Positions 25,250 to 34,605 of a stretch of 64,000 nucleotides of DNA are shown here, in pieces; the stretch's first letter is position 1; every line of letters begins with the position of its first letter. The position numbers were made by a program, and so were the translations under genes. The stretch comes from Rhizobiaceae bacterium (GTDB lineage Bacteria > Pseudomonadota > Alphaproteobacteria > Rhizobiales > Rhizobiaceae), in NCBI GenBank assembly GCA_019635695.1, contig JAHBYZ010000002.1, forward strand, positions 146,581 through 210,580, given 5' to 3'. The notes beneath the pieces are model-generated. The model worked only from the letters and a program-made list of their open reading frames with translations. It made no database searches and was not told where the DNA came from.

Positions 25250-25891
25250 ATGCTGCCCAACTACCACATCGACGAGTTCGGCGTGATCCATCAGATCGCG
25301 TTCACGCCGATCGTCTACGACCGCGAATACATCTCCTACTACGAGGAAAAATCCGACCGCACGATCAAGCTCGGCTACCAGCGCCTGGGCTGGGTGTTGG
25401 GCATGATGGGGCGATTGCCGCAATCGGTTCTGGAGATCGGCTACGGCACCGGCACATTCGTGGAAGCCGCCCACCTCGCGCGCATACGCGACTGTCGCGG
25501 CTACGACATCGCCCGCTATCCGTTGCCCGATGGCGTTGCCTTCATCGAATGGGAAGAGGCGCTGGCGCGGCCGTGGGACATGGTCGCCATGTTCGACGTG
25601 CTCGAGCACATCCCCGACCTGTCGTTTCTCGCACGGCTCGATGCGAAGCACATCGCGCTCGCGGTGCCCTATTGCCGCTGGCGCGAGCTGGGCGACGATT
25701 GGTTTCGCGACTGGCGCATGCTGCTGCCCAACGAGCATCTGCATCATTTCGACCCGCCCTCGCTGACGGCGCTGATGGCACATCACGGCTGGGATGCGGT
25801 CAGCCTCAACACGTTCGAGGACGGCCTGCGGCTGCGGCCGGGCGAAACCGGGCCGAACATACTGAGCGGGTTCTTCCGCAGGCGCGGCTAG
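25250..25891 (+). CDS. Class I SAM-dependent methyltransferase-like protein
   Basis: This 213-residue protein has the SAM motif VLEIGYGTGTF at about residues 60-70 and MFDVLEHIPD, the post-motif typical of Methyltransf_23-type enzymes. The region CRWRELGDDWFRDWRMLLPNEHLHHF resembles sugar or lipid methyltransferases that also contain HLHHF. ATG 25250 follows AGGAAGCGG. It ends converging with the usg gene, overlapping by 4 bases. The substrate is unknown. Confidence 0.8.
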   Translation: MLPNYHIDEFGVIHQIAFTPIVYDREYISYYEEKSDRTIKLGYQRLGWVLGMMGRLPQSVLEIGYGTGTFVEAAHLARIRDCRGYDIARYPLPDGVAFIEWEEALARPWDMVAMFDVLEHIPDLSFLARLDAKHIALAVPYCRWRELGDDWFRDWRMLLPNEHLHHFDPPSLTALMAHHGWDAVSLNTFEDGLRLRPGETGPNILSGFFRRRG

Positions 25892-26160
25892 TGCAGCACC
25901 AGCTCACCGCTGACATTTCGCCATTCATTTGGCGCGATCAGGCGGCGGTGGGTGTAGGTCACCGAGTGCAGCGGGCCTTCCAGCTTGCGCCTCCAGAAGT
26001 CGAGGAAGCGGAACAGTTCCGGGAATTTCGGGGCGAGGTCGTAGTGCTGCCACACGAAGCTCTGCAGGACGCTCTGGTGGTCCGGCATCCGGTAGAGGAT
26101 TTCGGCCGTGGTCAGGCCGTAGCCCATGAGCATGAGTTCCGTTTCGGCATGATCGCGCAT
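25888..26160 (-). CDS. usg: Usg family protein
   Basis: This 90-residue protein matches the alphaproteobacterial Usg family: ELMLMGYGLTTAEILYRMPDH then SFVWQHYDLAPKFPELFRFLDFW and SVTYTHRRLIAPNEWRNV. The family was named from a gene next to tryptophan genes in Caulobacter and has no proven function. ATG 26160 is used; a TTG 33 bases upstream would add 11 residues. It stands alone here, convergent with the methyltransferase. Confidence 0.88.
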   Translation of the reverse strand: MRDHAETELMLMGYGLTTAEILYRMPDHQSVLQSFVWQHYDLAPKFPELFRFLDFWRRKLEGPLHSVTYTHRRLIAPNEWRNVSGELVLH

Positions 26161-26440
26161 CTGCGCCCCCGTGACCGTTGGTCCTCCCGCCAACGAGTTT
26201 GCCGGGTACGCGGTTAAGCGTCTATTGCCAAATTGACGACGCCTCGGATTTGTTCCGCGAAATCAGCATGTTGGCACTCGTCCGGCAACTCTGCTGACAA
26301 ATCCGGAAATGCCCTGCCGCGACCGGCTGTCGCGGGCGCCCAACGTCTAATGTTGTCGCTTCCTCCCGTTTGGTAGTAATGCCGAAGGGTTGAGGAGGCG
26401 TCGGCGCGCCCGGCGCGGCAGGAAGCATCTGGGAGGCAGC

Positions 26441-28396
26441 ATGTCCGAGGTCCACGTCCACAAGGTCAAGGCCGCGTGGAAAAAGAACGCGCTCATCGAC
26501 AACGTGACCTATCTCAAATGGTATGCCGACAGCGTGAAGAACCCGGACAGATTCTGGGCGAAGCACGGCAAGCGTATCGACTGGTTCAAGCCCTACACCA
26601 AGGTCAAGAACACCTCGTTCAACGGCAAGGTGCCGATCAAGTGGTACGAGGACGGCCAGACCAACGTCTCCCACAACTGCATCGACCGGCACCTGAAGAA
26701 GCGTGGCGACCAGGTCGCCATCATCTGGGAGGGCGACAACCCCTACGACGACAGGAAGATCACCTATCGCGAATTGCACGGCCATGTCTGCCGCCTCGCC
26801 AACGTGCTGAAGAAGCATGGCGTGAAGAAGGGCGACCGCGTCACCATCTACATGCCGATGATCCCGGAAGCCGCCTATGCGATGCTCGCCTGCACGCGCA
26901 TCGGCGCCATCCACTCCGTGGTGTTCGGCGGCTTCTCGCCCGACTCGCTTGCCGGCCGCATCGTCGATGCCGAGTCCACCTTCGTCATCACCGCCGACGA
27001 GGGTTTGCGCGGCGGAAAACCGATTCCCCTGAAGGAGAACACCGACAAGGCGATAGACATCGCCGCGAAAAACTTCGTGATGGTGAAGAACGTGCTGGTC
27101 GTGCGCCGCACCGGCGGCAAGGTCGGCTGGGCCAACGGCCGCGACCTCTGGTACCACGACGAGGTCGCCTCGGTGCCGGCGGCCTGCAAGGCAGAGCCGA
27201 TGAAGGCGGAAGACCCGCTCTTCATCCTCTACACGTCAGGCTCCACCGGCAAGCCGAAGGGCGTGCTGCACACCACCGGCGGCTATCTCGTGTACGTGTC
27301 GATGACGCACCAGTATGTCTTCGACTACCACGACGGCGACGTCTACTGGTGCACCGCAGACGTCGGCTGGGTCACCGGCCACTCCTACATTCTCTACGGC
27401 CCGCTCGCCAATGGCGCGACGACGCTGATGTTCGAGGGCGTTCCGAACTATCCGTCCCAGTCGCGTTTCTGGGAGGTTATCGACAAGCACAAGGTCAACA
27501 TCTTCTACACCGCCCCGACCGCGCTGCGCGCGTTGATGGGCGCCGGCGACGACTACGTGAAGAAGACCTCCCGCAAGAGCCTGCGCGTGCTGGGCTCGGT
27601 CGGCGAGCCGATCAACCCGGAAGCCTGGGAGTGGTACTACAAGGTCGTCGGCGACAGCCGCGTGCCGATCGTCGACACATGGTGGCAGACCGAGACCGGC
27701 GGCATCCTCATCACGCCGCTGCCCGGCGCCACCGACCTCAAGGCCGGCTCCGCCACGCGGCCCTTCTTCGGCATCCAGCCGCAGCTCGTCGACGAGAAGG
27801 GCAAGGTGCTTGAAGGCGCCACGTCGGGCAATCTGTGCATCACCGATTCTTGGCCCGGCCAGATGCGCACGGTCTACGGCGACCACGAGCGCTTCATCCA
27901 GACCTATTTCTCCACCTACAAGGGCAAATATTTCACCGGCGACGGCTGCCGCCGCGACGAGGACGGCTACTACTGGATCACCGGCCGCGTCGACGACGTC
28001 ATCAACGTCTCGGGCCACCGCATGGGCACCGCGGAGGTCGAGTCCGCGCTGGTCAGCCACGACAAGGTGTCGGAGGCGGCAGTCGTGGGCTATCCGCACG
28101 ACATCAAGGGTCAGGGCATCTACTGCTACGTCACGCTGATGGCCGGCGAGAAGGGCTCCGACGAGCTGCGCAAGGCGCTTGTGGCGCATGTGCGCTCCGA
28201 GATCGGCCCGATCGCCTCGCCCGACCTGATCCAGTTCGCGCCGGGCCTACCCAAAACCCGTTCAGGCAAGATCATGCGCCGCATCCTGCGCAAGATCGCC
28301 GAGGACGATTTCGGCGCGCTTGGCGATACGTCGACGCTCGCCGACCCGGCGGTCGTGGACGATCTCGTCAGCAACCGGCAGAACAAAAGGAAGTAG
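26441..28396 (+). CDS. acs: Acetyl-CoA synthetase
   Basis: This 651-residue AMP-forming ligase activates acetate to acetyl-CoA through acetyl-AMP. It has the P-loop [11 protein letters not shown], the TWWQTETGG motif, [37 protein letters not shown], and the C-terminal [13 protein letters not shown] with the Lys that is acetylated in Acs control. Length and order of motifs are those of bacterial Acs. ATG 26441 lies 6 bases after GGGAGG; the frame from 26390 is not used. The 280-base region upstream has no gene that I can support. Confidence 0.97.
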   Translation: MSEVHVHKVKAAWKKNALIDNVTYLKWYADSVKNPDRFWAKHGKRIDWFKPYTKVKNTSFNGKVPIKWYEDGQTNVSHNCIDRHLKKRGDQVAIIWEGDNPYDDRKITYRELHGHVCRLANVLKKHGVKKGDRVTIYMPMIPEAAYAMLACTRIGAIHSVVFGGFSPDSLAGRIVDAESTFVITADEGLRGGKPIPLKENTDKAIDIAAKNFVMVKNVLVVRRTGGKVGWANGRDLWYHDEVASVPAACKAEPMKAEDPLFILYTSGSTGKPKGVLHTTGGYLVYVSMTHQYVFDYHDGDVYWCTADVGWVTGHSYILYGPLANGATTLMFEGVPNYPSQSRFWEVIDKHKVNIFYTAPTALRALMGAGDDYVKKTSRKSLRVLGSVGEPINPEAWEWYYKVVGDSRVPIVDTWWQTETGGILITPLPGATDLKAGSATRPFFGIQPQLVDEKGKVLEGATSGNLCITDSWPGQMRTVYGDHERFIQTYFSTYKGKYFTGDGCRRDEDGYYWITGRVDDVINVSGHRMGTAEVESALVSHDKVSEAAVVGYPHDIKGQGIYCYVTLMAGEKGSDELRKALVAHVRSEIGPIASPDLIQFAPGLPKTRSGKIMRRILRKIAEDDFGALGDTSTLADPAVVDDLVSNRQNKRK

Positions 28397-28428
28397 GCAC
28401 CGCTCCGACCAGCGACACGCCCGGCGGA

Positions 28429-29109
28429 TCAGACCTTTGCATCCGCCGGTGTCATTGCGTGGACCAGGTTGAACGGCCCCGCACTGGCGCTGTCCGCAGC
28501 GCCGGCGTCACTCAGGGACGCCCGGCCAAGGATGTCATCTTCTGCCTGTGACAACGCGGCATGTTCGTAGCCTGTCACCAGCATGATCCAGTCGGCGACG
28601 GCGTCCCCGCCGCGAATCCGCTGCTCCTTGGTGGCCAAGACTTGCGGGGTGTCGGTCTGGAGAAGAGGTGCGCCGGTAATGCCCTGCCGCAGCGGCAGTT
28701 CGGCAATCGAGCGATCGAGATAATTGCGCAGGTCGTGTTCACGGTCGGGCCTGGGAGAAAGCTGCACGGTCAGCATGAAGGTGGCGATCCCGCGTCCAGC
28801 GCTTGTCGCGACCCGGCACTGGCTTCTCACCATGTCGCGATGCAACGGCATCATCCTTGTCGACCACGGGGTAGGGTCGTTCAGGCGCGCCCGATACGCG
28901 TCGGACGTCAGCGTCGCATAGTCGGCGAGTTCGTAGATAACGAAGAAATCGCCGCTGCCCGCCCGCATCCATCGCGAACCACGATTGAAGCCGGGGATCG
29001 CGAGGCGCTCAGGCAAGTGTTCTTTTGAGTGCCATTCCTGGAATTCGCCGAGGTCGGCGGTCTCGACCGTCCACCACATCGCAACCGCAGCTTGCCCCAG
29101 AAGCGCCAT
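28429..29109 (-). CDS. Conserved hypothetical protein with dimeric alpha/beta barrel look
   Basis: This 226-residue protein appears to be built from two similar halves (QAAVAMWWTVETADLGEFQEWHSKEHLPERL, then FMLTVQLSPRPDREHDLRNYLDR), each like a ferredoxin-type dimeric barrel with EWHSKEHLPER resembling EthD-type sequences. No signal peptide is seen. ATG 29109 is preferred over TTG 29130. The function is unknown; barrel proteins of this type may bind small aromatic or haem-like ligands, but nothing here proves it. It is convergent with acs. Confidence 0.62.
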   Translation of the reverse strand: MALLGQAAVAMWWTVETADLGEFQEWHSKEHLPERLAIPGFNRGSRWMRAGSGDFFVIYELADYATLTSDAYRARLNDPTPWSTRMMPLHRDMVRSQCRVATSAGRGIATFMLTVQLSPRPDREHDLRNYLDRSIAELPLRQGITGAPLLQTDTPQVLATKEQRIRGGDAVADWIMLVTGYEHAALSQAEDDILGRASLSDAGAADSASAGPFNLVHAMTPADAKV

Positions 29110-29172
29110 ATCGTTCTCGCGGTCTTGCAATCCGGATGGAACGTGCCAACATTAGCGCGTGTTCAACGAAAC

Positions 29173-29187
29173 GAAAGGAGGTGATCC
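29173..29187 (+). promoter_or_regulatory. Ribosome-binding site matching the whole 16S 3' tail
   Basis: GAAAGGAGGTGATCC is complementary over 15 bases to the alphaproteobacterial 16S rRNA end (GGATCACCTCCTTTC). It precedes ATG 29189 with normal spacing. Such a long match is much stronger than any other site in this window. Confidence 0.7.
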
Positions 29188-29188
29188 A

Positions 29189-29254
29189 ATGTCGAGTGGT
29201 TTCAACCGTAGCGTGGCCCCGGCGGATCGTCCTTTCGGGAAGCAGTCTTCCTGA
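29189..29254 (+). CDS. 21-residue small ORF or leader peptide
   Basis: The ORF has 21 codons and stop TGA at 29252, beginning MSSGFNRSVAPAD and ending in KQSS. It has no membrane segment. It is flanked by the extreme ribosome-binding site at 29173-29187 and a strong terminator at 29310-29350, so it forms a self-contained transcription unit of about 200 bases. I do not recognise it. It could encode a microprotein, or the peptide may be incidental to an RNA that engages the ribosome. Confidence 0.55.
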   Translation: MSSGFNRSVAPADRPFGKQSS

Positions 29255-29309
29255 CAGGCGCGTGACGCGCGGCTGATAGCTGAGCTGTCGCCAAGGGCCG
29301 CGCCACGGA

Positions 29310-29355
29310 CGGAAACACGGGAGCCGCTCCTTCGGGAGCGGCTCTTTCCGTTTTC
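29310..29355 (+). terminator. Terminator of the small ORF unit
   Basis: GAGCCGCTCC (29321-29330) pairs with GGAGCGGCTC (29335-29344) around a stable TTCG loop, with an outer CGGAAA/TTTCCG pairing and then GTTTTC. It lies about 55 bases after the small ORF. It could also end the minus-strand MFS transcript, whose stop is at 29371. Confidence 0.8.
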
Positions 29356-29370
29356 AGGCTTCCGCTGCCG

Positions 29371-30612
29371 TCAGGTGCGCCCGTCGAGCCGCCGCGTCCT
29401 GCGCAGCGCCGGGAAGGCCCACGCCCACACACCGGCCACCGCGACGGCTCCGACCGCGCCGAACGCAACGGCCGTGACGGCGCCGAAGGCTGACGCCATC
29501 ATGCCGGCGCGGAACTCGCCGAGCTCGTTGGACGCGCCGACAAACACCATGTTGACCGCGTTGACCCTCCCGCGCAGCCGGTCCGGCGTCCACAGCTGGA
29601 TCAGCGTCTCGCGGACGTAGACGCTGACCATGTCGGCCGCGCCCAATCCCGCGAGCGCGGCGATCGACAGCCACGGCATGGACGAAAAGCCGAAAATTCC
29701 GGTGAACACGCCGAACAGCGCCACGAAGGCGAACAGGATGATGCCGGCATGGTCCCTGATCGGATGGCCGGCGAGCCAGATGGCGACCACGATCGCGCCC
29801 ATGCCGGGCGCGGCGCGCAGCAGACCCAGCCCCCAAGGTCCCAGTTCGAGGATGTCGCGCGCGTAGACCGGCATCAGCGCCACGGCGCCGCCGAGCAGGA
29901 CCGCGAACAGGTCGAGCGACACCGCGCCCAGCACGATCTTTTCGCGCCAGATGTAGGCGAAGCCTTCGAACAGCGTGCGCACGGTCGGCTGTTCCTGTAG
30001 CGTGTGCTGCGCCGGCTTGGGGATGGCGAAGATGAACAGCGTGGACGCCGCGATCAGCGCCGCCGCTGTGCCGTAGGCAGCTTCCGGCGCAAGTCCGTAG
30101 AGCAGGCCGCCGGCCACCGGCCCGACGATTGTCGCGAGCTGCCAGGCCGACGAGTTCCACGCCACCGCATTGGCAAAATCCTCCTCCGGGACGAGGTTGG
30201 CGACCAGCGACGCGGACGCCGGCCCGAAAAAGGCTCGCGCAACGCCGAAGACGGCGAGCACGGCGAAGATCGGTCCGGGACCGGTCAGCCCGTGCAGCGT
30301 CAGCACAAGCAGGGCGAGCGCGCACAGCGTCTCGAGCGCCGCCGAAAAACCCATGATGAGCCGCCGCCCGAAGCGGTCGGCGACCGCTCCTGTGACCAGC
30401 ACCAGCAACAGCGACGGGGCGAACTGGATGATGCCGACGAGCCCGAGGTCGAACGGGTCTCGCGTCAGGTCGTAGATCTGCCAGGCGACCGCAACCGACA
30501 CGATCTGCGTGGCGAAGGTCGCGAGGAAGCGCGACAGCCAGTAGAGCAGGAAAGGGCGGTGGCGGAAGGCTGCGTAGCGCTGTTCGGCGGGGGCTTGCGC
30601 CTCGGGAGTCAT
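29371..30612 (-). CDS. MFS transporter, DHA3/EntS-like
   Basis: This 413-residue, 12-segment carrier has FRHRPFLLYWLSRFLATFATQIVSVAVAWQIYDLT at the start and GAVADRFGRRLIMG after helix 2, as in macrolide-efflux and enterobactin-exporter-like (DHA3) proteins. The second half has YIWREKIVLGAVSLDLFAVLLGGAVALMPVYA, also typical. Export is likely; the substrate is unknown. ATG 30612 is clear. It stands alone on the minus strand, with the small ORF unit at its 3' end. Confidence 0.88.
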   Translation of the reverse strand: MTPEAQAPAEQRYAAFRHRPFLLYWLSRFLATFATQIVSVAVAWQIYDLTRDPFDLGLVGIIQFAPSLLLVLVTGAVADRFGRRLIMGFSAALETLCALALLVLTLHGLTGPGPIFAVLAVFGVARAFFGPASASLVANLVPEEDFANAVAWNSSAWQLATIVGPVAGGLLYGLAPEAAYGTAAALIAASTLFIFAIPKPAQHTLQEQPTVRTLFEGFAYIWREKIVLGAVSLDLFAVLLGGAVALMPVYARDILELGPWGLGLLRAAPGMGAIVVAIWLAGHPIRDHAGIILFAFVALFGVFTGIFGFSSMPWLSIAALAGLGAADMVSVYVRETLIQLWTPDRLRGRVNAVNMVFVGASNELGEFRAGMMASAFGAVTAVAFGAVGAVAVAGVWAWAFPALRRTRRLDGRT

Positions 30613-30715
30613 CGGCGGGCTTCTGCTGCGGCGCCGCGGGCGCGGCTGGAACGGTGCTGCGGCTTCTACCGCAGCTTGCCAGCAATTGCGCGAAAAATCC
30701 GAAACCCGTCCGTCA

Positions 30716-31027
30716 TCACCGCCGCGACGCGGCCAGCGCGATCAGCAGTCCGACCACAGCCGTGCCGACGATGATGGCGGTGGAGTTGTCGCGGGCGAAA
30801 CGCCCGGCCACCTGCGCCTGTCGCTGCACCACCGGCAGCGCCTCGGCCAGCCGGTCGCGCAGCTCGTCGTAGAGTTCGGCCCCCTGCTCCTCGGCTGCCG
30901 ACCAGCCCGCATGGCCGCGCTTTTTCAGCTTGCGCTGGATCAAGGCCATTTCCTTGCGCAGCGCCGATAGTTCGTCCGTGAGGCGGGCGGTTTCGGCCGC
31001 CTCTCCGAGAGCGGAATACCAGGCCAT
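30716..31027 (-). CDS. Small C-tail-anchored membrane protein (ElaB/YqjD-like layout)
   Basis: This 103-residue protein has a long charged helix (residues 8-75, with heptad-like spacing in LTDELSALRKEMALIQRKL) and one C-terminal membrane segment (AIIVGTAVVGLLIALAAS). This resembles the layout of ribosome-anchoring YqjD/ElaB proteins, but the identity is not proven. ATG 31027 follows GAGGGAAG; the frame to 31183 is not used. It is divergent from the next gene, 130 bases away. Confidence 0.7.
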   Translation of the reverse strand: MAWYSALGEAAETARLTDELSALRKEMALIQRKLKKRGHAGWSAAEEQGAELYDELRDRLAEALPVVQRQAQVAGRFARDNSTAIIVGTAVVGLLIALAASRR

Positions 31028-31157
31028 CGCATCTTCCCTCTTTCGACAGCGGACGAAACGGACGATGCTGCACTTGGTTCCGGTCGGACCGTGGACCCGG
31101 CAGTGCCGGAACCGGCGGTTGCGATCCCCGTTGATGGCGCAGCGAATGGAGGGCCGA

Positions 31158-31466
31158 ATGGCGGAAACCAGATACCTCACCAATCACGAGGAGGTGCGCG
31201 ACTGGGCGGCAGCGCGCATGGGCGCGCCGGCTATCGTGGACACATCCCCCGAGAGCGGCACGCAGCCGATGCTGCGCATCGTCTTCGACCAGGCGGCCTA
31301 CCAGGACCAGGACCGCGCCGACCGGCCGCCCAACGCGGGCGGCGTCGAGCTGGTCGAGTGGTCGGAATGGTTCGAACTGTTCGACAAGGCCGGCCTGGCG
31401 CTGGCGGTGAACCCGGAGCTGCCGGGCCGCAAGGACGGCTGGTACGAACTGGTCAGCCGCGATTGA
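31158..31466 (+). CDS. Conserved hypothetical protein
   Basis: This 102-residue cytoplasmic protein begins MAETRYLTNHEEVRDWAAARMGAPAIVD and has QPMLRIVFDQAAYQDQD and WFELFDKAGLALAVNPELPG. It is typical of small proteobacterial proteins of unknown role. ATG 31158 follows GGAGGGCCGA; the upstream frame to 30930 is a shadow. The tRNA gene follows on the other strand. Confidence 0.75.
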   Translation: MAETRYLTNHEEVRDWAAARMGAPAIVDTSPESGTQPMLRIVFDQAAYQDQDRADRPPNAGGVELVEWSEWFELFDKAGLALAVNPELPGRKDGWYELVSRD

Positions 31467-31502
31467 GCGCGACGTCCGTCCGCAATCTCATGGGAAAACC
31501 GC

Positions 31503-31578
<76 letters not shown>

Positions 31579-31768
31579 GTTCCAGCGATGGCGCGCATTT
31601 AGTGTTCGGCCCCAGTTGCTGTCAAGCAGGGGCTGTCAAGCTGGCGCGTCACCTGCGCGCGCTCCTGCAAGTCGGTCGTGTCCGCCACCTATGGGAGCCG
31701 CCTTTGCCGGCCACCCTTGCCGGTATGCCGGCCAGTGGCTACATGTCGCTACGCATAGGAGGGTTCGC

Positions 31769-32059
31769 ATGCTGGCGCTGATTCAGACGGTCGTCTTCGC
31801 GATCGATATCTACTGGTGGCTGGTCATCGCCTCTGCCGTGTTCTCCTGGCTCTATGCCTTCAACGTGGTCAACCCGCGCAACCAGTTCGTCGGTCAGGTC
31901 GGCAATGCGCTGTTCCGCGTCACCGAGCCGGCGCTGCGCCCCATCCGCTCGATCCTGCCGGACCTCGGCGGCATCGACATCTCCCCGATCATCCTGCTGC
32001 TGCTGCTGTTCTTCCTGCGACAGTTCATCCTCACCACGATCGCGCCGCTCCTGCTCTGA
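31769..32059 (+). CDS. YggT family membrane protein
   Basis: This 96-residue protein has two membrane segments: [22 protein letters not shown] and [21 protein letters not shown]. Between them lie [41 protein letters not shown], the YggT signature. The family may aid osmotic tolerance or cell division and is usually next to yggU, as here. ATG 31769 follows AGGAGGG; the frame from 31616 is a shadow. Confidence 0.9.
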   Translation: MLALIQTVVFAIDIYWWLVIASAVFSWLYAFNVVNPRNQFVGQVGNALFRVTEPALRPIRSILPDLGGIDISPIILLLLLFFLRQFILTTIAPLLL

Positions 32060-32077
32060 GACCCTGAGCTGAGTGAG

Positions 32078-32395
32078 GTGGCCTTCTTTCGGCCAACCGC
32101 CACGGGGCTCGAACTGTGGGTGCGGCTGACCCCGCGCGGCGGCGCCGATCGCATCGACGGCGAGGTCGCCGACGCTGCCGGTGCCACCCGGCTCGCGGTG
32201 CGGGTCAGGGCGGTGCCGGAGAAGGGGGAGGCCAACAATGCGCTGGTGCGGCTGGTGGCCAAGGCGCTCGGCGTCCCCGCCGGGGCAGTCACGGTCGTTT
32301 CCGGCCATACCTCCCGCACCAAGACGCTGACGATTTCCGGCGACCCCGCCGTCCTCGCGGACAGCGCCGCGAAACTGGCGGCAACCTCCCGCTAG
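32078..32395 (+). CDS. DUF167 (YggU) family protein
   Basis: This 105-residue protein has VRLTPRGGADRIDG, LAVRVRAVPEKGEANNALVRLVAKAL and SGHTSRTKTLTISG, the DUF167 signatures. The family has a known fold but no settled role. The start is GTG 32078, preceded by GAGTGAG. It follows the yggT gene by 18 bases, the usual pair. Confidence 0.9.
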   Translation: MAFFRPTATGLELWVRLTPRGGADRIDGEVADAAGATRLAVRVRAVPEKGEANNALVRLVAKALGVPAGAVTVVSGHTSRTKTLTISGDPAVLADSAAKLAATSR

Positions 32396-32476
32396 CCATC
32401 GCCGACGACCGCGCAAGACGAGGCTTCTGCGCCGCCGCTCCCTGCGTTAGGCTCTGTCGACACGAAGGAGGCTTCC

Positions 32477-33079
32477 ATGCGCCCGCACCTCATTCCCGTC
32501 GTCGCAGCACTGCTGCTGGCCGCCGCGCCCGCCCGCGCCGAGATCTTCAGCGCCTACAGCGACATTGATACCAACGAGGACTGCACGCAGTTCGCCGGAC
32601 CTGAAGACGGCGAGGGCGACTGGGGCAACTTCGTCTGCGACGGCTACAAGGGCTATCCCGTGTTCCTCTATTATGGCGACGCGCGCGACAGCCTCTTCTA
32701 CGGCTTCCCGCCGGCCGGCGACGTCGCTCCCGCCTGGGAGAGTTTTTCGGCGTTCAACCATTCCAGCCCGAAGATCGAGTGGCGCGTGGAGCGAACAGGC
32801 TCGCGCGCCGTTCCTTACGCGACGATCCACCGCTGGTTCGTTTCCGATCCCGAGGACGCGGACAAGAAGGTCGAGGTCCTCGTGGTCGAAAAGGTCGGCC
32901 AGCCCTACGAGCGCGATGGCTGCGCCGTCGCCTATGTTATGGCGACCGGAAACCAGGACTCGAACGAGAAGGCCAGGCGCTACGCCGACGAGTTCGCCCG
33001 CGATTTCGCCTGCGGCGCCGACCAGCCGGCGATCGACGCCGGCACGGTGCCGCTGCCGGATTTCACGCGCGACCAGTAG
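32477..33079 (+). CDS. Secreted protein of unknown function
   Basis: This 200-residue protein has a Sec signal (HLIPVVAALLLAAAPARA, cut near residue 21). The mature part has four Cys (EDCTQF, NFVCDGY, DGCAVAY and FACGADQ) that could make two disulfides, and WRVERTGSRAVPYATIHRWF. No family was recognised. ATG 32477 follows AAGGAGGC. It is a probable periplasmic protein, and its neighbours give no clear hint of function. Confidence 0.72.
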   Translation: MRPHLIPVVAALLLAAAPARAEIFSAYSDIDTNEDCTQFAGPEDGEGDWGNFVCDGYKGYPVFLYYGDARDSLFYGFPPAGDVAPAWESFSAFNHSSPKIEWRVERTGSRAVPYATIHRWFVSDPEDADKKVEVLVVEKVGQPYERDGCAVAYVMATGNQDSNEKARRYADEFARDFACGADQPAIDAGTVPLPDFTRDQ

Positions 33080-33165
33080 GCTGGCACAGAAGCTGCGGCG
33101 GCGCGGCCGGTTGACATGGGGCTGAACCGATTTAGGTTCGCCGCTTTCCAGCGGATTCGCCTCCC

Positions 33166-34332
33166 ATGCCAGCCTCCCCCGCCCTGCGCGGCCGCTATGC
33201 GGTCGGCGCGATGTTCTTCGCCAACGGCTTCCTCACCGGTGCCTGGGCTCCGCAAATTCCGATTTTCCTGACGCGGCTGCAGATCAGCGAATTCACGCTC
33301 GGGCTGCTCATCCTCGTCTTCGGCATAGGCGCGCTGACGGCTATGCCGTGGTGCGGCTTCCTGCTGCACCGGTATGGTTCGCGCACGGTGCTGCGCGGCT
33401 TCGCGGCTGCCTGCGCCTTTGCCCTGCTGGTCGTCGCCCTCGCCGGCAATGTCTGGGTCGCCGCCGTCGCCATGTTTCTGTTCGGCGCGCTGATCGGCGG
33501 CATGGACGTCGCCATGAACGCCGGCGCCGTTTCCGTGGAGCAGAAGCTCGGCCGCGCCGTCATGTCGTCGTCGCACGGTTTCTGGAGCCTCGGCGGCTTC
33601 GCCGGCAGCGCCAGCGGCGGTTTCGCCATCGCACAATATGGCTATCTCAACCACGCATTCCTGGTCACGGCCGTCACCGCGACCATCGTCGCTGTCGCGG
33701 CGATCTACCTGCTTGTCGACGAGCCGCATGCGGAAGCCCGCGCGGAACCCTACAGGCTGCCACGCAAGCTCGCCGTCTATCTGACCGGGGTGATCGCGCT
33801 GTTCTCGATGATTCCCGAAGGCGCGGTGCTCGACTGGGCAGCACTCTATCTTCAGCAGGAACTGGGCAGCGACATCTCCCGCTCCGGTCTCGCCTTCGCC
33901 GCCTTCTCGGCCGCGATGGCGACGATGCGCTTCCTCGGCGACGGCGTGCGCAACCGCTTCGGGGCGGTGACGACGCTGCGCTTCTCGGCTCTCATCGCGG
34001 CGACCGGCATGGCCGTCGCCGGGTTTGCCCCGAACGACTGGGTGGCGGTCGCCGCCTTCGCGATGAGCGGGCTTGGTGTCGCCAACATGGTGCCCATCGC
34101 CTTTTCGGCCGCAGGCAACCACCCCGGCACGCTGCCGGGCGCCGGGCTCTCGACGGTGACGCTGATGGGCTATTCCGGCATCCTCGTCGCCCCTTCGGCC
34201 ATCGGCTTCATCGGCGAGCGCACCGGCTTCGCGCCGGTCTATGTCGGGCTGGCGCTGATGCTCGTCATCGTCAGCCTGATGGCGCCGATCGCCCGGCCGG
34301 CCGACTTCAAGGCCGCCGGGCCGGCCCAGTAG
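33166..34332 (+). CDS. MFS transporter
   Basis: This 388-residue protein has 12 hydrophobic segments, with MFFANGFLTGAWAPQIPIFLTRLQIS at the N-terminus, GCLLHRYG-type motif (CGFLLHRYGSRTV) after helix 2 and LMGYSGILVAPSAIGFIGERTGFAPVY in the last third. This set is like the YbjJ branch of the major facilitator superfamily. The substrate is unknown. ATG 33166 is used. It ends 25 bases before the convergent DUF3309 gene, next to a short tandem repeat. Confidence 0.85.
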   Translation: MPASPALRGRYAVGAMFFANGFLTGAWAPQIPIFLTRLQISEFTLGLLILVFGIGALTAMPWCGFLLHRYGSRTVLRGFAAACAFALLVVALAGNVWVAAVAMFLFGALIGGMDVAMNAGAVSVEQKLGRAVMSSSHGFWSLGGFAGSASGGFAIAQYGYLNHAFLVTAVTATIVAVAAIYLLVDEPHAEARAEPYRLPRKLAVYLTGVIALFSMIPEGAVLDWAALYLQQELGSDISRSGLAFAAFSAAMATMRFLGDGVRNRFGAVTTLRFSALIAATGMAVAGFAPNDWVAVAAFAMSGLGVANMVPIAFSAAGNHPGTLPGAGLSTVTLMGYSGILVAPSAIGFIGERTGFAPVYVGLALMLVIVSLMAPIARPADFKAAGPAQ

Positions 34333-34367
34333 TCGCTTCGGAGACTTGTAGTCGCTTCAGAGATTTC
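34330..34367 (+). repeat. 19-bp tandem duplication at the MFS stop
   Basis: TAGTCGCTTCGGAGACTTG at 34330-34348 is repeated as TAGTCGCTTCAGAGATTTC from 34349, with 16 of 19 bases matching. The first copy starts in the MFS stop region and the second covers the stop end of the DUF3309 gene, so the copy event may have separated the two convergent stops. Confidence 0.6.
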
Positions 34368-34515
34368 CTGTCAGCAGCAGGATCAGCACCACGACCAGCA
34401 CGACGCCGAGTATGCCCGAGGGTCCGTATCCCCAGCCGCGCGAGTAGGGCCATGCGGGGATGGCGCCGATCAGGATGAGGATCAGCAGGATGATGAGGAT
34501 GGTGCTCAGGGCCAT
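34357..34515 (-). CDS. DUF3309 family small membrane protein
   Basis: This 52-residue protein is almost all membrane: ALSTILIILLILILIGAIP, a short AWPYSRGWGYGPSG loop, then ILGVVLVVVLILLLTG. This is the DUF3309 pattern, a family with WPYSRGWGYGPSG as its centre. It is too short for many gene finders. The function is unknown, though homologues are often near envelope-stress genes. It is convergent with the MFS gene upstream. Confidence 0.85.
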   Translation of the reverse strand: MALSTILIILLILILIGAIPAWPYSRGWGYGPSGILGVVLVVVLILLLTGNL

Positions 34516-34605
34516 GGCGGCTGCTCCGTTCGTTGCCTGTCCCTGAATGCGCCAGCGGCGCGGGAGGTTCCCGCGCCGCTGAAATGCTCCGTGATATGGG
34601 TTCGC

